Origin: VRUE01 sp963745915
Lineage (GTDB): Bacteria; Actinomycetota; Thermoleophilia; Solirubrobacterales; 70-9
Assembly (NCBI GenBank): GCA_963745915.1
Contig: CAVUZA010000002.1
Span: 930,001-994,000 of the forward strand
Direction: 5' to 3'
Length of the DNA stretch: 64,000 nucleotides
Shown here piece by piece: positions 40,981 through 51,399 of this stretch. Both the position numbers and the translations under genes were made by a program. The notes under the pieces are model-generated. The model did not search any database, was not told the DNA's origin, and saw only the letters and a program-made list of their open reading frames with translations. Within the stretch, counting starts at the first letter, position 1, and every line of letters begins with the position of its first letter.

Positions 40981-41771
40981 TCCCGGCCCGGCGGGCGATC
41001 GCCCTCGGCGTCGTCCAGGGGCCGGCCGAGCTGCTGCCGGTCTCCAGCTCGGCCCACATCGTGCTCCTGCCCTGGCTCGCCGGCTGGGACTGGGAGGAGG
41101 TCGACCCGGAGCTGCGCAAGAGCTTCGAGGTGGCGCTGCACGCCGGCGCCGCGGCGGCGCTGATCTTCGGCCAGCGGCGGCTGATCGCCGAGGAGCTGCG
41201 CGCCTTCGACCTGCGCGGGGCGACGGTGCTGGCGCTCTCCTTCCTGCCCGCGGCGCTGGCCGGCTACCGCTGGGAGCGGGCGATCGAGAGCCGGCTCGGC
41301 GGGCCGCGGGCGACCGCCTACGGGCTGCTGGCCGGCGGCGCGGCGATGGTCCTCGCCGACACCCGCCCGCAGCTGCGCGGCCGCGGCGAGGCGGGGGCGG
41401 CCGACGGCCTGGCGCTCGGCGTAGCCCAGGCGGCGGCGCTGGCGCCGGGCGTCTCGCGCAACGGGATCACGCTCGCCGCCGCCCGCTGGCGGCGCTTCTC
41501 GCGCGACCAGGCCAACCTGCTCTCGCGCACGATCGCGCTGCCGATCATCGTCGGCGCCACCGCGCTCAAGGGCGCCCGCCTCGCCCGCCGCGGCGCGGCG
41601 CCGGGCATGCGCCGCTCGATCGCGCTCGGCGTCGCCGCTTCCTTCGCCTCCACCCTCGCCTCCCAGCGCCTGATCGGGCTGGTCGAGCGCGACCGGGCGC
41701 TGTGGCCGTACGCGGCCTACCGCGCGGGGCTGGCCGCGGTGGTGCTGCGCAGGCTGCGCGCGGGGCGTTAA
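40977..41771 (+). CDS. uppP: Undecaprenyl-diphosphatase
   Basis: 264 aa from GTG 40977, overlapping the dedA stop. BacA/UppP motifs: GVVQGPAELLPVSSSAH (about 10-26) and LAPGVSRNGITLAAARWRRF (about 155-174). The family's GxxEFLPVSSSGH and PGxSRSG are mildly changed (Ala for Phe, Ala for Gly, Asn for Ser) but the catalytic Glu, Ser and Arg remain. Dephosphorylates undecaprenyl pyrophosphate to renew the lipid carrier for wall and surface polysaccharide. Confidence 0.9.
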   Translation: MIPARRAIALGVVQGPAELLPVSSSAHIVLLPWLAGWDWEEVDPELRKSFEVALHAGAAAALIFGQRRLIAEELRAFDLRGATVLALSFLPAALAGYRWERAIESRLGGPRATAYGLLAGGAAMVLADTRPQLRGRGEAGAADGLALGVAQAAALAPGVSRNGITLAAARWRRFSRDQANLLSRTIALPIIVGATALKGARLARRGAAPGMRRSIALGVAASFASTLASQRLIGLVERDRALWPYAAYRAGLAAVVLRRLRAGR

Positions 41772-41844
41772 TCCAAGATTTGGATGAACTTGGATTAAGT
41801 TGGAGGTGCGCTACTCTATTCCAAGATTTGGATGAACTTGGAAT
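41770..41844. promoter_or_regulatory. Two copies of a palindromic operator before the fic gene
   Basis: AATCCAAG-N11-CTTGGATT (41770-41796) and ATTCCAAG-N11-CTTGGAAT (41818-41844). The 11-base centre ATTTGGATGAA is identical. Arms differ between copies at two positions, but both changes are matched within each palindrome. Centre spacing 48 bp. Confidence 0.7.
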
Positions 41845-41862
41845 AGGTTGGATGGAGATCGG

Positions 41863-43202
41863 GTGCACATAGAGCGGGCGCCTACATACGCGGAGCTGGT
41901 CGCCGAGCTCGCCCCCGAGTCGATCCCGAAGGCCCTCGCCGCGGTGCGCTCGGCGGGACGCGAGGACCGCTACCTGCACTGGGACAAGCTTCGCCGTCTC
42001 TCCCCTCCGCACGGCCTGAGCAGCAGGGAGTGGTGGCTCGGGATAAAGACAGAGCGCGCCGCCGGGGCGCGACTGCTGCCCTGGGAGGACAAGGAAGGGA
42101 CGCCCTTTCGCTACGGGCTGCCCGACCTCGTGCTCGAGCGGCTGCACCGGGTCGACCAGCGCGCCAGCGGCGAGGTGGCGATGGACGAGGTGGTGACCTC
42201 GGAGCGGCAGGCGGGTCAGAGGTTCCTGGTCAACTCGCTGATGGAGGAGGCGATTCGCTCCAGCCAGCTGGAGGGGGCGACGACCTCCAGGCGGGTCGCC
42301 AAGGAGATGCTGCGCGCGGGGCGCGAGCCGCAGGACCGCAGCGAGCGGATGATCGTCAACAACTACCGGGCGCTGCAGTTCGTCCGCGAGGAGATGGGCG
42401 ACCGCCTCGACCTCGACCACCTGCTCGAGCTGCACAGGATCGTCACCGCGGGAACCCTCGACGACCCCGCCGCGGCCGGTCGCCTGCAGGAGCCGGGCGA
42501 AGAGCGGGTGGGCGTCTACGACCGCGACGATGCCGAGCGCCCGATCCACCTGCCGCCGCCGGCCGAGGATCTGCCGCGGCGGATGCGCATGCTCTGCGAC
42601 TTCGCCAACGAGAGTGAAGAGACCGGCCGCTTCGTCCACCCGGTCGTGCGGGCGATCCTGGTCCACTTCTGGCTCGCCTACGACCGTCCCTTCCTCGACG
42701 GCAACGGCCGCACCGCGCGGATCCTCTTCTTCTGGCTGATGCGGCGGCGCGGCTACTGGCTGGCCGAGTACCTGCCGATCTCGCCGGTGATCCGCGAGGC
42801 GCCGGCGCAGTACGCGCGCGCCTTCGTCGAGTCGGAGACCGACGAGGGCGACGTGACCTATTTCCTCGTCCACCAGCTCAGGGTGATCGGCAAGGCGCTC
42901 GACAGGCACGACGCCTACATCCAGCGCAAGATCTCCGAGGTGCGCTCGGTGGAGCGCCTGCTCGACGGCGCGGACGGCCTCAACCACCGGCAGCTGGCGC
43001 TGCTCGCCGACGCCGTTCGCAACCCCGACGGCACCTACACCTTCGGCAGCCACGCCGCCAGCCACCGGGTCAGCCACGAGACCGCGCGCTCCGATCTCTC
43101 CGGCCTCGACGCCCGCGGCCTGCTCGAGCGGCGCAGCAGGGGACGCGGCTACGTCTTCGAACCGGTCCCCGATCTGGCCGGGCGCCTGAAAGAATCGGCC
43201 GG

Positions 43203-43206
<4 letters not shown>
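41863..43206 (+). CDS. Fic-domain protein with winged-helix C-terminus; catalytic His replaced by Arg
   Basis: 447 aa from GTG 41863, which has GGAG five bases upstream; a TTG at 41848 has none. N-terminal Fic_N-like part (about 60-160) with the inhibitory motif SSQLEG (about 133-138). Fic core: HPVVRAILVHFWLAYDRPFLDGNGRTAR (read in parts; about 262-289). The expected HPFxDGNGR reads RPFLDGNGR; the Arg codon is 42685-42687. C-terminus (about 370-440) resembles a winged helix: LNHRQLALLADAV, VSHETARSDLSGLDARGLLERR. Known: Fic His deprotonates the target hydroxyl for AMP transfer. Overlaps purM by 4 bases. Confidence 0.88.
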
Positions 43207-44198
<992 letters not shown>

Positions 44199-44225
<27 letters not shown>

Positions 44226-45404
44226 CGCGAGGCCGCGCTCGTTGCCGGTCTGGAAGAGCGGCCCGCTCGGGCCGGAGACAAACAGCATCGGGATCGGGCT
44301 GGCCGGCTTTGGCTGACCGAAGTGACCCCCCCAGCAGGCCCAGGGAACCGTCTCGAGATCGACGAGCGGCGTATCGGCGCCGAAGCTGAAGACCCGTTCT
44401 TCGCCGCAGAGCGTCCAGTCGATCAGTCCGACCGGGCGCAGCTGCAGGCCGCAGTCGTCGTAACTGGCGTGGCCGCCAAGGCTGGCGTGGACGATCGGGT
44501 GGGGACCTTCCCGCTGCAGGGTTGGCGAGTTCCAGGCGAACCACTTGTCCTCGCCGTCGTGGCGCGCCATCGTCAGCCCGGCCGGCCGGAAACCGCGTTG
44601 GGTTTGGTGCAGGTGGACGGTGACGTGCTCGAAGTCGCCCTCGTGGAAGTCGGCGTTGGCGCGGATCGCCGCGATCGGGTCGGTGAGGATGCGCAGATCG
44701 TCGGTCACGGTCGGCAGGTAGTTGAGCGGGTAGAAGAACCAGTACTGCAGTTCGCGCCGCCGGCCGTTGGGCGAGGTCAAGTCGAGCAGGTAGAACTGCG
44801 CCGAGCGGTTCGGCTCGAGGCGGTCGGGGCTCGACTGCCAGAGCGCCAGCCGTTCGCGCTCGATGCCGAGAGCTTTGCCGACCGAGCAGAACTGGTCCTG
44901 GACGTGGTCGATCTCCGCCGGGTAGTCGAGGAACTGCCGCGAGAACCGGCCGGGGCGCAGGTCGCCTGGGCGCGCGTGGTCGCTGCTGCGACCGGGCGAG
45001 AGGAACCGGGTGAAGCCGCCGGCGAAGTAGAGGTCGTAGAGGGTCGGCACCGAGACCGGCCAGAAACGATCTGCCTTCGCCACGGTGAGGATCGGCTCGT
45101 AGAGCTTGGCGAGCCGGTTCTCTGCCCGCTCCACCGGGCGCTCGCCGCCGCGGGCGCGCTGGGGGGCTGGGAGGGTGTCGGGTTCCTGCACCAGGTCGGA
45201 AGCGGTGGGGACAAAGGCGTCGGCGGGGATGGGAGCGGGCTCCGGAGCGTCGACGCAGGTACCGGCGAAGTGTTCTCCTTCGGCCGCTTCGCGGGCAGAA
45301 ACGAGCGAAGCGGCAACGAGGAAGACGATCGCGGCGATGACAGCACCGGCGATTACGGCCTCGCGACCGATCCTGCTCCAAAGCTTCCCAAACCTCGCCC
45401 ACAT
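44199..45404 (-). CDS. Membrane-anchored Vps62-like protein
   Basis: 401 aa from ATG 45404; a start at 45506 would add a Pro/Arg-rich leader. One membrane segment (about 17-36). The extracytoplasmic part has a Vps62/DUF946-like pattern: LQYWFFYPLNYL (about 217-228), FHEGDFEHVTVHL (about 252-264), HASLGGHASYDDCGL (about 305-319). The HEGDxE and SxGxHA motifs are shared with the C-terminal part of 24525-26483. No known reaction. Confidence 0.7.
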
Positions 45405-45519
45405 GGTCGGGGAAAACGTAGCGGCCGGGCAAGCGTCGCGTGGTCGCTTGCAAGCTGCAGGCCGCGCAGCCGGCGGCGCGAACCCCGTCGGGCTGGTAAT
45501 CGACAATGCTCAGACCTGG

Positions 45520-47034
45520 ATGCATGACCAGCCGACAAGCAGCTCGATGATCGGGACCGTGCTCTCCGGCCGCTACCGGCTGGAGGCGAAGCTGGGCAGC
45601 GGCGGGATGTCGACGGTCTTCCTCGCCCGCGACCAGACGCTCGACCGCCAGGTGGCGGTCAAGGTGATGCACCGCGAGATGTCCGAGCAGGCCGACCAGC
45701 TCGAGCGCTTCCGCCACGAGGCGCGGGCGGTGGCCAAGATCACCCACCCCAACGTCGTCGCCGTGATCGACGCCGGCGAGGACGGCGGCCACCCCTACAT
45801 CGTCTTCGAGTACGTCGAGGGCGAGACGCTGAAGCAGCGGATCAAGCGCGAGGGGGCGCTCGAGCCGCAGGAGGCGATCGCCTACGCGATCGAGATCGCC
45901 CGCGGCCTCTCGGTCGCCCACGCGCGCAAGATGGTCCACCGCGACATCAAGCCGCAGAACATCCTGATCGACGCCGAGGGCCGGGCGAAGCTGACCGACT
46001 TCGGCATCTCGCGCCAGCTCGAGCAGGACGGGATGACCGCCACCGGCCGGGTGCTCGGCACCACCGACTACGTCTCGCCCGAGCAGGCGATGGGGCGCGT
46101 GGTCGACCCGCGCTCCGACATCTACTCGCTCGGCGTCGTCCTCTACGAGATGCTGGTCGGCCAGGTCCCGTTCAGCGCCGACAGCCAGGTGGGGGTGGCG
46201 ATGAAGCACGTCAACGAGGAACTGCCCGACGTGCAGCGGCGGCGGCCCGACGTCTCGGCGGCGGTGGCGCTGGTGGTCGAGCGGGCGAGCGCCAAGGACC
46301 CGGGCGAGCGCTACCAGCAGGTCGGCGAGATGATCGACGACCTCTCGACCGCGCTCGAGGTCGAGGCGGCGCGGGCGGGCTCGACCACCGGCGAGGCGAC
46401 CAGCGTGCTCGACGCGGTGCCGCCGCCGAAGCGCGAGCTGTCGCGGCGGCGGCGGAGCCTGGCCGGGGCGCTGGGCGTGGTGCTGGTCGCCGGCCTGGTG
46501 CTGCTCGCCGTGCAGCTGATCTCCAGCGGCGACGTCGGCGGCGGTGGCGCGGATACGGGCAAGGGCCAGGCGGTGCCGATCGTCGCCGCCACCGACTACG
46601 ACCCGCAGGGCGACGAAGAAGAGGGCGGCGACACGGTCGAACTGGCCCGCGACGGCGACCCGACCGGGACCGCCTGGGCAAGCGAGCACTACGAGACCGA
46701 CACCTTCGCCGGCACCAAGACCGGCCCCGACCCCGGGGTCGGCCTCTACGTGACCACCGCCTCGCCGGCCAAGCCGACCGAGATGGTCGTCACCAGCCCC
46801 ACCCCCGGCTGGGACGCCCAGGTCTTCGCTGCCCCCTCGGGGCCGCCGCCGGACCTGCAGGGCTGGGAAGAACCGGTCGGGATCGCGGTCGAAGCCGCGA
46901 CCAAGCAGGAGATCGACCTCACCGTCCCCCGCCCCTCCCGCTACTTCCTGATCTGGTTCAACAAGGCCAGCGAAGCCCGCGACCAGGCCGGCCGCTTCCA
47001 GGTCGAGGTCAGCAACGTCAAGCTGCTGCGCTGA
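45520..47034 (+). CDS. Membrane Ser/Thr protein kinase with C-terminal beta-sandwich domain
   Basis: 504 aa from ATG 45520; ATG 45547 is an alternative. Kinase domain about 18-275: LGSGGMSTVFLAR (P-loop), VAVKVM (Lys), HRDIKPQNI (catalytic loop), DFGISR (Mg loop), SPEQAMGR, DIYSLGVVLYEML. A membrane segment is at about 315-335. The outer part (about 365-500) resembles the discoidin-like domain of MviN-type proteins (TAWASEHYET ... YFLIWFNK). No PASTA repeats. Targets unknown; divergent from the Vps62-like gene. Confidence 0.9.
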   Translation: MHDQPTSSSMIGTVLSGRYRLEAKLGSGGMSTVFLARDQTLDRQVAVKVMHREMSEQADQLERFRHEARAVAKITHPNVVAVIDAGEDGGHPYIVFEYVEGETLKQRIKREGALEPQEAIAYAIEIARGLSVAHARKMVHRDIKPQNILIDAEGRAKLTDFGISRQLEQDGMTATGRVLGTTDYVSPEQAMGRVVDPRSDIYSLGVVLYEMLVGQVPFSADSQVGVAMKHVNEELPDVQRRRPDVSAAVALVVERASAKDPGERYQQVGEMIDDLSTALEVEAARAGSTTGEATSVLDAVPPPKRELSRRRRSLAGALGVVLVAGLVLLAVQLISSGDVGGGGADTGKGQAVPIVAATDYDPQGDEEEGGDTVELARDGDPTGTAWASEHYETDTFAGTKTGPDPGVGLYVTTASPAKPTEMVVTSPTPGWDAQVFAAPSGPPPDLQGWEEPVGIAVEAATKQEIDLTVPRPSRYFLIWFNKASEARDQAGRFQVEVSNVKLLR

Positions 47035-47050
47035 GTCCGGGGACGGCGGG

Positions 47051-47097
47051 CCGCGTTCGTCCTTTGTCGACCTCTCGCCGACAAAAGACGAACGCGG
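47051..47097. terminator. Hairpin between convergent kinase and ddl genes
   Basis: 19-base arms 47051-47069 / 47079-47097, 18 of 19 paired, with a 9-base loop. It touches the ddl stop (47100-47098) and lies 17 bases after the kinase stop. Confidence 0.65.
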
Positions 47098-48063
47098 TCA
47101 GAACTCGTAGGTGCGGGACCTGCGGTGGCGCTCGATTGCTAGCTGGACGAGGCGGTCGCAGAGGTCGGGGTAGGCGAGGCCGGTGGCCTCCCAGAGCTTG
47201 GCGTAGACGCTGGTCTCGGTGAAGCCGGGCATCGTGTTGAGCTCGTTGACGAGGACGGTGCCGTCGGCGCCGGCGAAGAAGTCGCAGCGGGCGAGGCCGG
47301 CGCAGCCGGCGAGGGCGAAGGCGGCGCGGGCCAGCTCGCGCACCCGCTGCAGCTGCTCGTCGGGCAGCGGCGCGGGGACGACCAGCTCCATCCCGCCGGC
47401 GCTGTACTTGGTCTCGTAGTCGTACCACTCGCCGTGGGCGACGACCTCGCCCGGCAGCGAGGCGTCGACCTCCTCGTTGCCGAGCAGCGAGCACTCGACC
47501 TCGCGGCCCTCGGCGTGGGCCTCGACGATCACCCGCGGGTCGTGACGGCGGGCGAGCTCGACTGCCGGGTCGAGCTCGCCCAGCGAGTCGACCCGGCTGA
47601 TGCCGACGCTCGAGCCGAGCCGCGAGGGCTTGACCCAGAGCGGCAGGCCGAGGGCGGCGCAGCGCTCGCGCCAGCCGGGCTCGCCGGCGGCGGCGAAGCC
47701 GACCTGGGGCAGGCCGGCCTGGGCGAAGACCCGCTTGAGGCTGAGCTTGTCCATGCAGAGCGCCGAGGGCAGCACGTCGGAGCCGACGTAGGGCAGGTCG
47801 AGCCACTCGAGCAGGCCCTGGACGCTGCCGTCCTCGCCGAAGGGGCCGTGCAGGACGGGGAAGGCGACCGCGGCGCCGAGCAGCCCCTCGCCGGGGACCA
47901 GCGAGATGCCGCCGCCCGCGTGGCTCCAGGCGCCCTCGCGGCCGATCGTCACCCGCAGCGCCTCGTGCCCGGCCTGCTCGAGGCCGCGGGCTACAGCCTC
48001 CCCGGAGCGCAGCGAGACCTCGTGCTCGGAGGAGCGGCCGCCGTAGAGGACGGCGACCCTCAT
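47098..48063 (-). CDS. ddl: D-alanine--D-alanine ligase
   Basis: 321 aa. ATP-grasp enzyme joining two D-Ala for peptidoglycan. Motifs: LYGGRSSEHEVSLRSG (about 6-21), HGPFGEDGSVQGLLEW (about 72-87), LPYVGSDVLPSALCMDK (about 90-106), VKPSRLGSSVGISRV (about 144-158), VNELNTMPGFTETS (about 269-282; metal-binding Glu/Asn). Last gene of the division operon; its ATG overlaps the pknB stop by 4 bases. Confidence 0.95.
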   Translation of the reverse strand: MRVAVLYGGRSSEHEVSLRSGEAVARGLEQAGHEALRVTIGREGAWSHAGGGISLVPGEGLLGAAVAFPVLHGPFGEDGSVQGLLEWLDLPYVGSDVLPSALCMDKLSLKRVFAQAGLPQVGFAAAGEPGWRERCAALGLPLWVKPSRLGSSVGISRVDSLGELDPAVELARRHDPRVIVEAHAEGREVECSLLGNEEVDASLPGEVVAHGEWYDYETKYSAGGMELVVPAPLPDEQLQRVRELARAAFALAGCAGLARCDFFAGADGTVLVNELNTMPGFTETSVYAKLWEATGLAYPDLCDRLVQLAIERHRRSRTYEF

Positions 48064-49943
48064 TCCCCGGCTTCCGGTTCGAGCGAGCCCGAGGCGGCCT
48101 TGCCGACCACCAGGCTGACCGTTTCCCCCGGCTTCATCTCCGAGCCCGGCGGCGGGAACTGGTCGGTGACCCGGCCGACCTGGGAGGGCACTTCGGTCGC
48201 CTGTTCGGTGACTTCGGGCTGCAGGCCGGCGGCGCGCACGGCTTCCACCGCTTCGCGGCGTTCCTTGCCGATCACGTTCGGGGCGCTCGCTTTTTCTTCG
48301 CCGGCCGAGACGACGATCGAGACGGTCGACCCCGGCGGCAGCTGCGAGCCGGCGCTGGGCGCCTGGCGGATCACCTCGCCGGCCGGCTTCGAGCTCTGCG
48401 CTTCTTCGACGCTGGGGCTGAAGCCGCGGCTGCGGATCTGCTGCACGGCGACCGAGCGCTGGGTGCCGACCAGGACCGGGACCTTGGCCAGCTTCGGGCC
48501 GCTGGAGACGCGCAGCAGGACTTCGCTGCCGCGCACCGCGGTCAGGCCGCCGCCGGGCTGCGAGCTGATCACCAGCCCTTCTTCAACCTTGGCCGAGTGC
48601 ACCCGTTCGACCCGCGGCTCGAAGCCGGCGGCTTCGAGCTTCTGCCGCGCTTCGGCGACCGGCAGACCGGCGGTCGAGGGCACCTCGTCGCTGCCCGGCC
48701 CGGCGCTGACGGTCAGCATCACCTTCGGCTTCGAGCAGAAGAAGACGATCAGGGCGCAGTCGAGCGAGGCCTGCGGCGGCGAGGCGCTCGGGTCCTGCTC
48801 GAGCACGGTGCCAGCGGCGGCTTCGCGCTGCACGCGGCGGATCCCGCCGATCCCGAAGCCGGCTTCGTGCAGCAGCGCGATCGCCGTGCTTTCCGGGCTG
48901 TTGGTGACGTCCGGCACCTCGGTCGTCGTGTCGCGGGTGAGGGCGAAGCCGACCAGCAGCCCGATCAGGACGGCGGCGACGATCAGCGCCGAGATGATCC
49001 GGCGCCGGCGCCGGCGGCGCTCCTCCTCGGGGTCGAGGCCCTCGGCGACCGCCTCCTCGGGGGTGGCGACGACCGGCGGCAGGGGGGCGAAGGCGGCGGT
49101 GTTCTCGGCGCCGCCGCTGGGGTCCTTCATCGCCGCGTCGAGGGCGGCGATGAAGGCGTCGGCGCTCTGGAAGCGCTGGCCCGGCTCCTTTTCCAGCGCC
49201 CGCATCACCACCGCGTCGAGCGCCGGCGAGACCGCGGGGTTGATCGAGCTCGGCCGCTGCGGCGCCTGGGAGACCTGTTTCATCGCCACCGCGACCGCCG
49301 TGTCGGCCTCGAAGGGGACGCGGCCGGCGAGCGCCTCATAGAGCATCACGCCGATCGAGTAGAGGTCGGAGACGGCGGTCACCTCGAAGCCCTGCGCCTG
49401 CTCGGGCGAGAGGTAGTGCGGGGTGCCCATCACCGAGCCGGTCTGGGTGATCTCCGAGACGCCGGCGCGGGCGATGCCGAAGTCGGTCACGGTCGCCTTG
49501 CCCTCGGCGTCGACGATCACGTTCTGCGGCTTCAGGTCGCGGTGGACGATGCCGTGGCGGTGGGCGAAGCGGGCCCCCTCGAGGACCTGGCGGATGTAGG
49601 CGACGGACTGCTCGGGGGTGAGGCCGCCGGCGTCGATCAGCTGCTTCAGGGTGCGGCCCTCGAGGTACTGCATGGCGATGAAGTGGGTGTCCTCGACGTC
49701 GCCGCGGTCGAAGACGGCGACCACGTTGGGGTGCTGCAGGCCGGCGGCCGCCTCGGCCTCGCGGCGGAAGCGCTCGACGAACTCGCGGTCCTGGACGAAG
49801 CGGGCGTGCAGGATCTTGAGCGCGACCTGGCGCTGCAGGTGCGAGTCGTCGGCGAGCCAGACGTCGGCCATGCCGCCCGAGCCGATCCGCTTCAGGATCC
49901 GGTAGCGGCCGTCGAGCACCGCGCCCTCGGCGACCTCAGCCAC
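48060..49943 (-). CDS. pknB: PASTA-domain Ser/Thr kinase PknB
   Basis: 627 aa. Kinase domain about 13-275: IGSGGMADVWLA, VALKIL, HRDLKPQNVIV, TDFGIARAG, SPEQAQGFE. A membrane segment is at about 313-334. Four PASTA repeats follow (about 340-615), each about 65-70 residues, binding muropeptides/lipid II outside. Regulates wall growth and division. The start GTGGCTGA overlaps the pbpA stop by 8 bases. Confidence 0.95.
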   Translation of the reverse strand: MAEVAEGAVLDGRYRILKRIGSGGMADVWLADDSHLQRQVALKILHARFVQDREFVERFRREAEAAAGLQHPNVVAVFDRGDVEDTHFIAMQYLEGRTLKQLIDAGGLTPEQSVAYIRQVLEGARFAHRHGIVHRDLKPQNVIVDAEGKATVTDFGIARAGVSEITQTGSVMGTPHYLSPEQAQGFEVTAVSDLYSIGVMLYEALAGRVPFEADTAVAVAMKQVSQAPQRPSSINPAVSPALDAVVMRALEKEPGQRFQSADAFIAALDAAMKDPSGGAENTAAFAPLPPVVATPEEAVAEGLDPEEERRRRRRRIISALIVAAVLIGLLVGFALTRDTTTEVPDVTNSPESTAIALLHEAGFGIGGIRRVQREAAAGTVLEQDPSASPPQASLDCALIVFFCSKPKVMLTVSAGPGSDEVPSTAGLPVAEARQKLEAAGFEPRVERVHSAKVEEGLVISSQPGGGLTAVRGSEVLLRVSSGPKLAKVPVLVGTQRSVAVQQIRSRGFSPSVEEAQSSKPAGEVIRQAPSAGSQLPPGSTVSIVVSAGEEKASAPNVIGKERREAVEAVRAAGLQPEVTEQATEVPSQVGRVTDQFPPPGSEMKPGETVSLVVGKAASGSLEPEAGE

Positions 49944-51399
49944 CTTCGCCCCCGAGGATCGCTTCGGCGACGTCGCGGAAGATCGGCGCCGCGACGTCGT
50001 TGCCGAACTGCGGCGTGCACTCGACCGTGGCGGCGATCGCGATCTGCGGGTCGTCGGCCGGGGCGAAGCCCATGAACCAGGCCTGGTTTTCTTCGCTGCC
50101 GCCGCCGCAGGAGTCGTTGTAGGGCGTTTCCGCGGTGCCGGTCTTGCCGGCCACGGCGACCCCGGGGATCGCCGCGTTGGTCCCGGTCCCTGCGTCGACC
50201 ACGCCTTCCATCGCCGCGGTCAGCTCCGCCGCCGTCTGCTCGTCGATCGGCTGGCTGTACTCGCTGGGGTCGAGACGATCGGTGACGCGCCCATCGGGAT
50301 CGACGACCCTACTCCAGATCTGCGGCTTCATCAGCCGGCCGCGGTTGGCGATCGCGCTCGCCACCATCGCCATCTGCAGCGGCGAGGCCAGCAGCCGCTC
50401 CTGGCCGATCGCGACGCGGGCGATGTCGATCGGGTCGCTGGGCCCGAGCAGCTGGTTGTCTTCGAGGATGCCGCTGGGCAGCACCTGGTCGCTGGGCAGG
50501 TCGATCGGCGGCTTCGAGTTGAAGCCGAATTTGTCCATGTATTCGAACAGGGTGTCCTCGCCGACCCGTTCGCCGAGCTGGGCGAACCAGGTGTTGACCG
50601 AGTTGGTCAGCGCCGTGTCGAGGCCGATCGGGCCGAAGTCCTCGGTGAAGTCGTTGCTCAGCGGCTGCCCCTGGATCTCGAGCGTGCCGGGCGCGTCGAT
50701 CGTCGTCTCCGGCGTGATCGTGCCGCTGTCGAGGCCGGCGGCGGCGGTCACCACCTTGAAGGTCGAGCCGGGCGGGTAGCGGCCCTGGCTGGCGCGGTCG
50801 AAGAGCGGGGTTTCGATTTCGTTGCTGTTCAGCTGTTCGAGGTCGTAGGGGATGCGGTTGGGGTCGAAGGGGGCGTTGGAGGCCATCGCCCGCACCCGGC
50901 CGGTGCGCGGCTCGATCGCGACCACGGCGCCGAAGCCGGTCGCCTCGAGGTCGGCGAGGGCCACCCGCTGGGCCTCGGGGTCGAGGTTGGTGACGACGTC
51001 GTTGCCCTCCTGGCGGCGGCCGCGCAGCTCGTCGAGGATCGAGCTGAATTCCGAGCCTTCGCCGACCAGCTCGTCGTTGTGGAACTGCTCGAACTCGCTG
51101 TCGCCCTCTTCGACGAAGCTGTAGCCGACCGGGTGGCCGAAGAGGGAGCCCTCGGGGTAGCGGCGCACGTAGCGCAGCGCAGCGCCCTTGCCCTTGGCGA
51201 CCGAGCGGGCGAGCACGGTGCCGTCGGCGGCGAGGATGCGGCCGCGCTCGATCTGCTGCTGCTCGAACAGCGGCCGCTTGTTGGCGTTCTCTTCGCGCAG
51301 CGCGTCGGCGTCGAAGACCGCCCAGTAGGACGTGAAGCCGATCAGCACCGCGAAGAGGGTGACGACGAAGGCGAAGAGCTTGACGATCTGGCGGTTCAC
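49936..51399 (-). CDS. pbpA: Class B penicillin-binding protein (transpeptidase)
   Basis: 487 aa from GTG 51399, overlapping the ftsW stop (GTGA). A frame continuing upstream is a shadow of ftsW. One membrane segment (about 6-27), a dimerisation domain, and a transpeptidase domain with all three motifs: PPGSTFK (nucleophile Ser, about 221-227), SVNTW (about 275), GKTGTAET (about 420-427). Cross-links peptidoglycan together with its FtsW/RodA partner. Confidence 0.95.
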   Translation of the reverse strand: MNRQIVKLFAFVVTLFAVLIGFTSYWAVFDADALREENANKRPLFEQQQIERGRILAADGTVLARSVAKGKGAALRYVRRYPEGSLFGHPVGYSFVEEGDSEFEQFHNDELVGEGSEFSSILDELRGRRQEGNDVVTNLDPEAQRVALADLEATGFGAVVAIEPRTGRVRAMASNAPFDPNRIPYDLEQLNSNEIETPLFDRASQGRYPPGSTFKVVTAAAGLDSGTITPETTIDAPGTLEIQGQPLSNDFTEDFGPIGLDTALTNSVNTWFAQLGERVGEDTLFEYMDKFGFNSKPPIDLPSDQVLPSGILEDNQLLGPSDPIDIARVAIGQERLLASPLQMAMVASAIANRGRLMKPQIWSRVVDPDGRVTDRLDPSEYSQPIDEQTAAELTAAMEGVVDAGTGTNAAIPGVAVAGKTGTAETPYNDSCGGGSEENQAWFMGFAPADDPQIAIAATVECTPQFGNDVAAPIFRDVAEAILGGEGG

